From positions 2,945,001-3,009,000 of the forward strand of contig NZ_JAUCBZ010000015.1 in the NCBI RefSeq assembly GCF_034676545.1: DNA of 64,000 nucleotides, read 5' to 3'. Each line of letters begins with the position of its first letter. Position 1 is the stretch's first letter. Below are positions 62,934 to 64,000 of this stretch, in pieces. The notes under the pieces are model-generated. The model was not told where the DNA came from. It saw nothing but the letters and a program-made list of their open reading frames with translations, and searched no databases. This DNA is from Pararhodobacter sp. (lineage in GTDB: Bacteria > Pseudomonadota > Alphaproteobacteria > Rhodobacterales > Rhodobacteraceae). The translations under genes were made by a program, and so were the position numbers.

Positions 62934-64000
62934 TCAGGAACGGTTCAGCAGCTTGTTGTATTTCTTCACGAACAGGTCCTCGCCCTTCATTTTGCGCGTC
63001 AGGAAGTCCCCGGCGGTGAATAGCCCGAGGAAGGAAGCGCCGCGCTTGGGTCCGAGCGGCACGAGGATCGGTGCTTTCGGCCCCCATGGCTTGTAGGGCT
63101 TCATGTCTTCAATCTGCTTGCCCGCGATCAGCCCCTTCAACGTCGCCTTGAGCCACGGCGTCTGACGGCTGGCCGCGACAATGGTCATGGCGTCGCCGGC
63201 ATCGACCACGTCACCGGCAGCGAATACATTGGGCAGCGACGAGGGGCGCAGCCAGCGATCGACCTTGATCCGGTTCGCGGTGCTTTTCTGTGCCGCGGGC
63301 AGAGCCGCCAGCACTTCGGAACTGGCGCGAGAGCCGAGGACGGGGAAGATGAGGTCGAAGGTGTGCTCTGATCCATCCGACAGCGTCAGGCTTCCGGCGT
63401 AAGGCTCGGTCAGGCTTTGCAAATTCTCCGCCCTCTTGCCAAGGATCAGCGTCACGCCCGCATCGCGCAGTTTTCGGGCCAGCCCGTCGCCCAGGCTGTG
63501 CGGCATGGTGGGGAACAGGCGGTCCAGATCGGAAATCAGCGTGATTTTCTTGCCGGGCATGGCATGGGCGATTTCGCCCGCCAGTTCGGTGCCCACGGCC
63601 CCGGCACCGACGATGCCGATGCTGCGCGCCGCCTTCAGTTGGTCGTAAATCCGCCGGTTGGCTTGGCGCAGCCCCTTGATGTCGTCGCCGACGGGTTTGA
63701 ACGGCATGGCGTTCGACGATCCGGTGGCGACCACGATATGATCCGCCTCGACCCGCTGGCCGTTGTCCAGCGTCACGCCGCCGCCGTCGATGCCACTCGC
63801 GCGGGCGCGGATGACGCGGCCGTTTTTCAACAGCTTGTCATAGGGGATCAAACCCTGGTCCAGCAGCGCGGGATCGACAGCGGCGCGGATCATTGCGGGT
63901 GCATGCACGAAATGACTGCGCGGCTCGATCAGCGTGATGTCGGCGTCATCGTCGAGCGATTTTGCCAATTGGACGCCAATATAGCCGCCTCCGATGATGG
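62934..64000 (-). CDS. NAD(P)/FAD-dependent oxidoreductase (FSP1/NDH-2-like), N-terminus outside the window
   Basis: The frame is open to the window edge; the first visible residues are IIGGGYIGVQLAKSL, the FAD-binding glycine motif, so only a few residues are missing. About 355 residues are seen. A second dinucleotide motif (SIGIVGAGAVGTELAGEI) and the closing FAD motif (PNVFAAGDVVD) follow. The size and the C-terminal KPYKPWGPKAPILVPLG match AMID/FSP1-type quinone reductases. It would oxidise NAD(P)H with a quinone or similar acceptor at the membrane. Confidence 0.87.
   Translation of the reverse strand, partial: IIGGGYIGVQLAKSLDDDADITLIEPRSHFVHAPAMIRAAVDPALLDQGLIPYDKLLKNGRVIRARASGIDGGGVTLDNGQRVEADHIVVATGSSNAMPFKPVGDDIKGLRQANRRIYDQLKAARSIGIVGAGAVGTELAGEIAHAMPGKKITLISDLDRLFPTMPHSLGDGLARKLRDAGVTLILGKRAENLQSLTEPYAGSLTLSDGSEHTFDLIFPVLGSRASSEVLAALPAAQKSTANRIKVDRWLRPSSLPNVFAAGDVVDAGDAMTIVAASRQTPWLKATLKGLIAGKQIEDMKPYKPWGPKAPILVPLGPKRGASFLGLFTAGDFLTRKMKGEDLFVKKYNKLLNRS

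Noticed and set aside
1..64000. CRISPR array, rRNA or tRNA genes
   Set aside because: No regularly spaced repeat-spacer pattern and no cloverleaf or rRNA-like sequence was seen. The 17-base-spaced repeats at 20.09 kb are too short and too few for CRISPR.

Overview
The window reads as a chromosomal segment from a high-G+C alphaproteobacterium, most likely a member of the Rhodobacterales (Roseobacter/Paracoccus relatives). The basis is the codon use, the load of TRAP and Liv-type uptake systems, the many ring-attacking catabolic genes, and an intergenic double-hairpin element near 39.75 kb that looks like repeats I remember from that group. No rRNA, tRNA or CRISPR array was seen.

Layout. (1) 0-10.8 kb: three very large overlapping reading frames with no recognisable family, the first cut by the window edge, followed by a small A+T-richer gene encoding a stand-alone zincin of the polymorphic-toxin metallopeptidase type (Tox-MPTase3-like). 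The second and third frames look like two halves of one protein. (2) 10.8-12.5 kb: an insertion-sequence graveyard with pieces of IS3, IS110 and IS21 elements around one small membrane protein. (3) 12.5-19.7 kb: an intact catabolic operon (ferredoxin-type reductase, SDR, Rieske oxygenase, alpha/beta hydrolase, NCS2 nucleobase permease, TIM-barrel protein) with a divergent LysR regulator and a clear terminator. (4) 19.7-22.8 kb: IS5-type debris on both sides of a DUF6880-like gene. (5) 22.8-37.5 kb: a second catabolic region (MBL hydrolase, TRAP binding protein, FAH, hydrolase, flavin monooxygenase, extradiol/VOC protein, Rieske ferredoxin, cyclase, fused TRAP permease, SIP-type reductase, Rieske oxygenase). 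Five of its genes carry frameshifts or an in-frame stop, so it is decaying, or the sequence has errors here. It ends in a fragment of an MmeI-like DNA methyltransferase. (6) 38-54.4 kb: a long intact IclR-linked cluster (cyclase, cupin, SDR, hydroxyacyl-CoA dehydrogenase, complete Liv ABC transporter, BKACE enzyme, GST, complete TRAP transporter, 2-hydroxyacid dehydrogenase, M24-fold protein, amidohydrolase/decarboxylase). (7) 54.4-61.2 kb: a wrecked phage-defence (BREX) island, brxR-brxA-brxB', with brxB cut by a complete IS21 element and the far side of the element carrying only the 3' end of what looks like a brxL-type gene. brxC, pglX and pglZ are gone. (8) 61.2-64 kb: a GH25 lysozyme-like lipoprotein, a scrap of an old-yellow-enzyme gene and a partial NAD(P)/FAD oxidoreductase running off the end.

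How it fits together. The three catabolic blocks each pair their own uptake system with oxygenases or hydrolases and a local regulator, so each probably imports and breaks down a different ring or acid substrate; the substrates cannot be read from sequence. Mobile elements mark the block borders and explain the gene fragments. The two most striking items are the undescribed giant-protein/toxin locus at the left edge and the BREX operon collapsed by an IS21 element.
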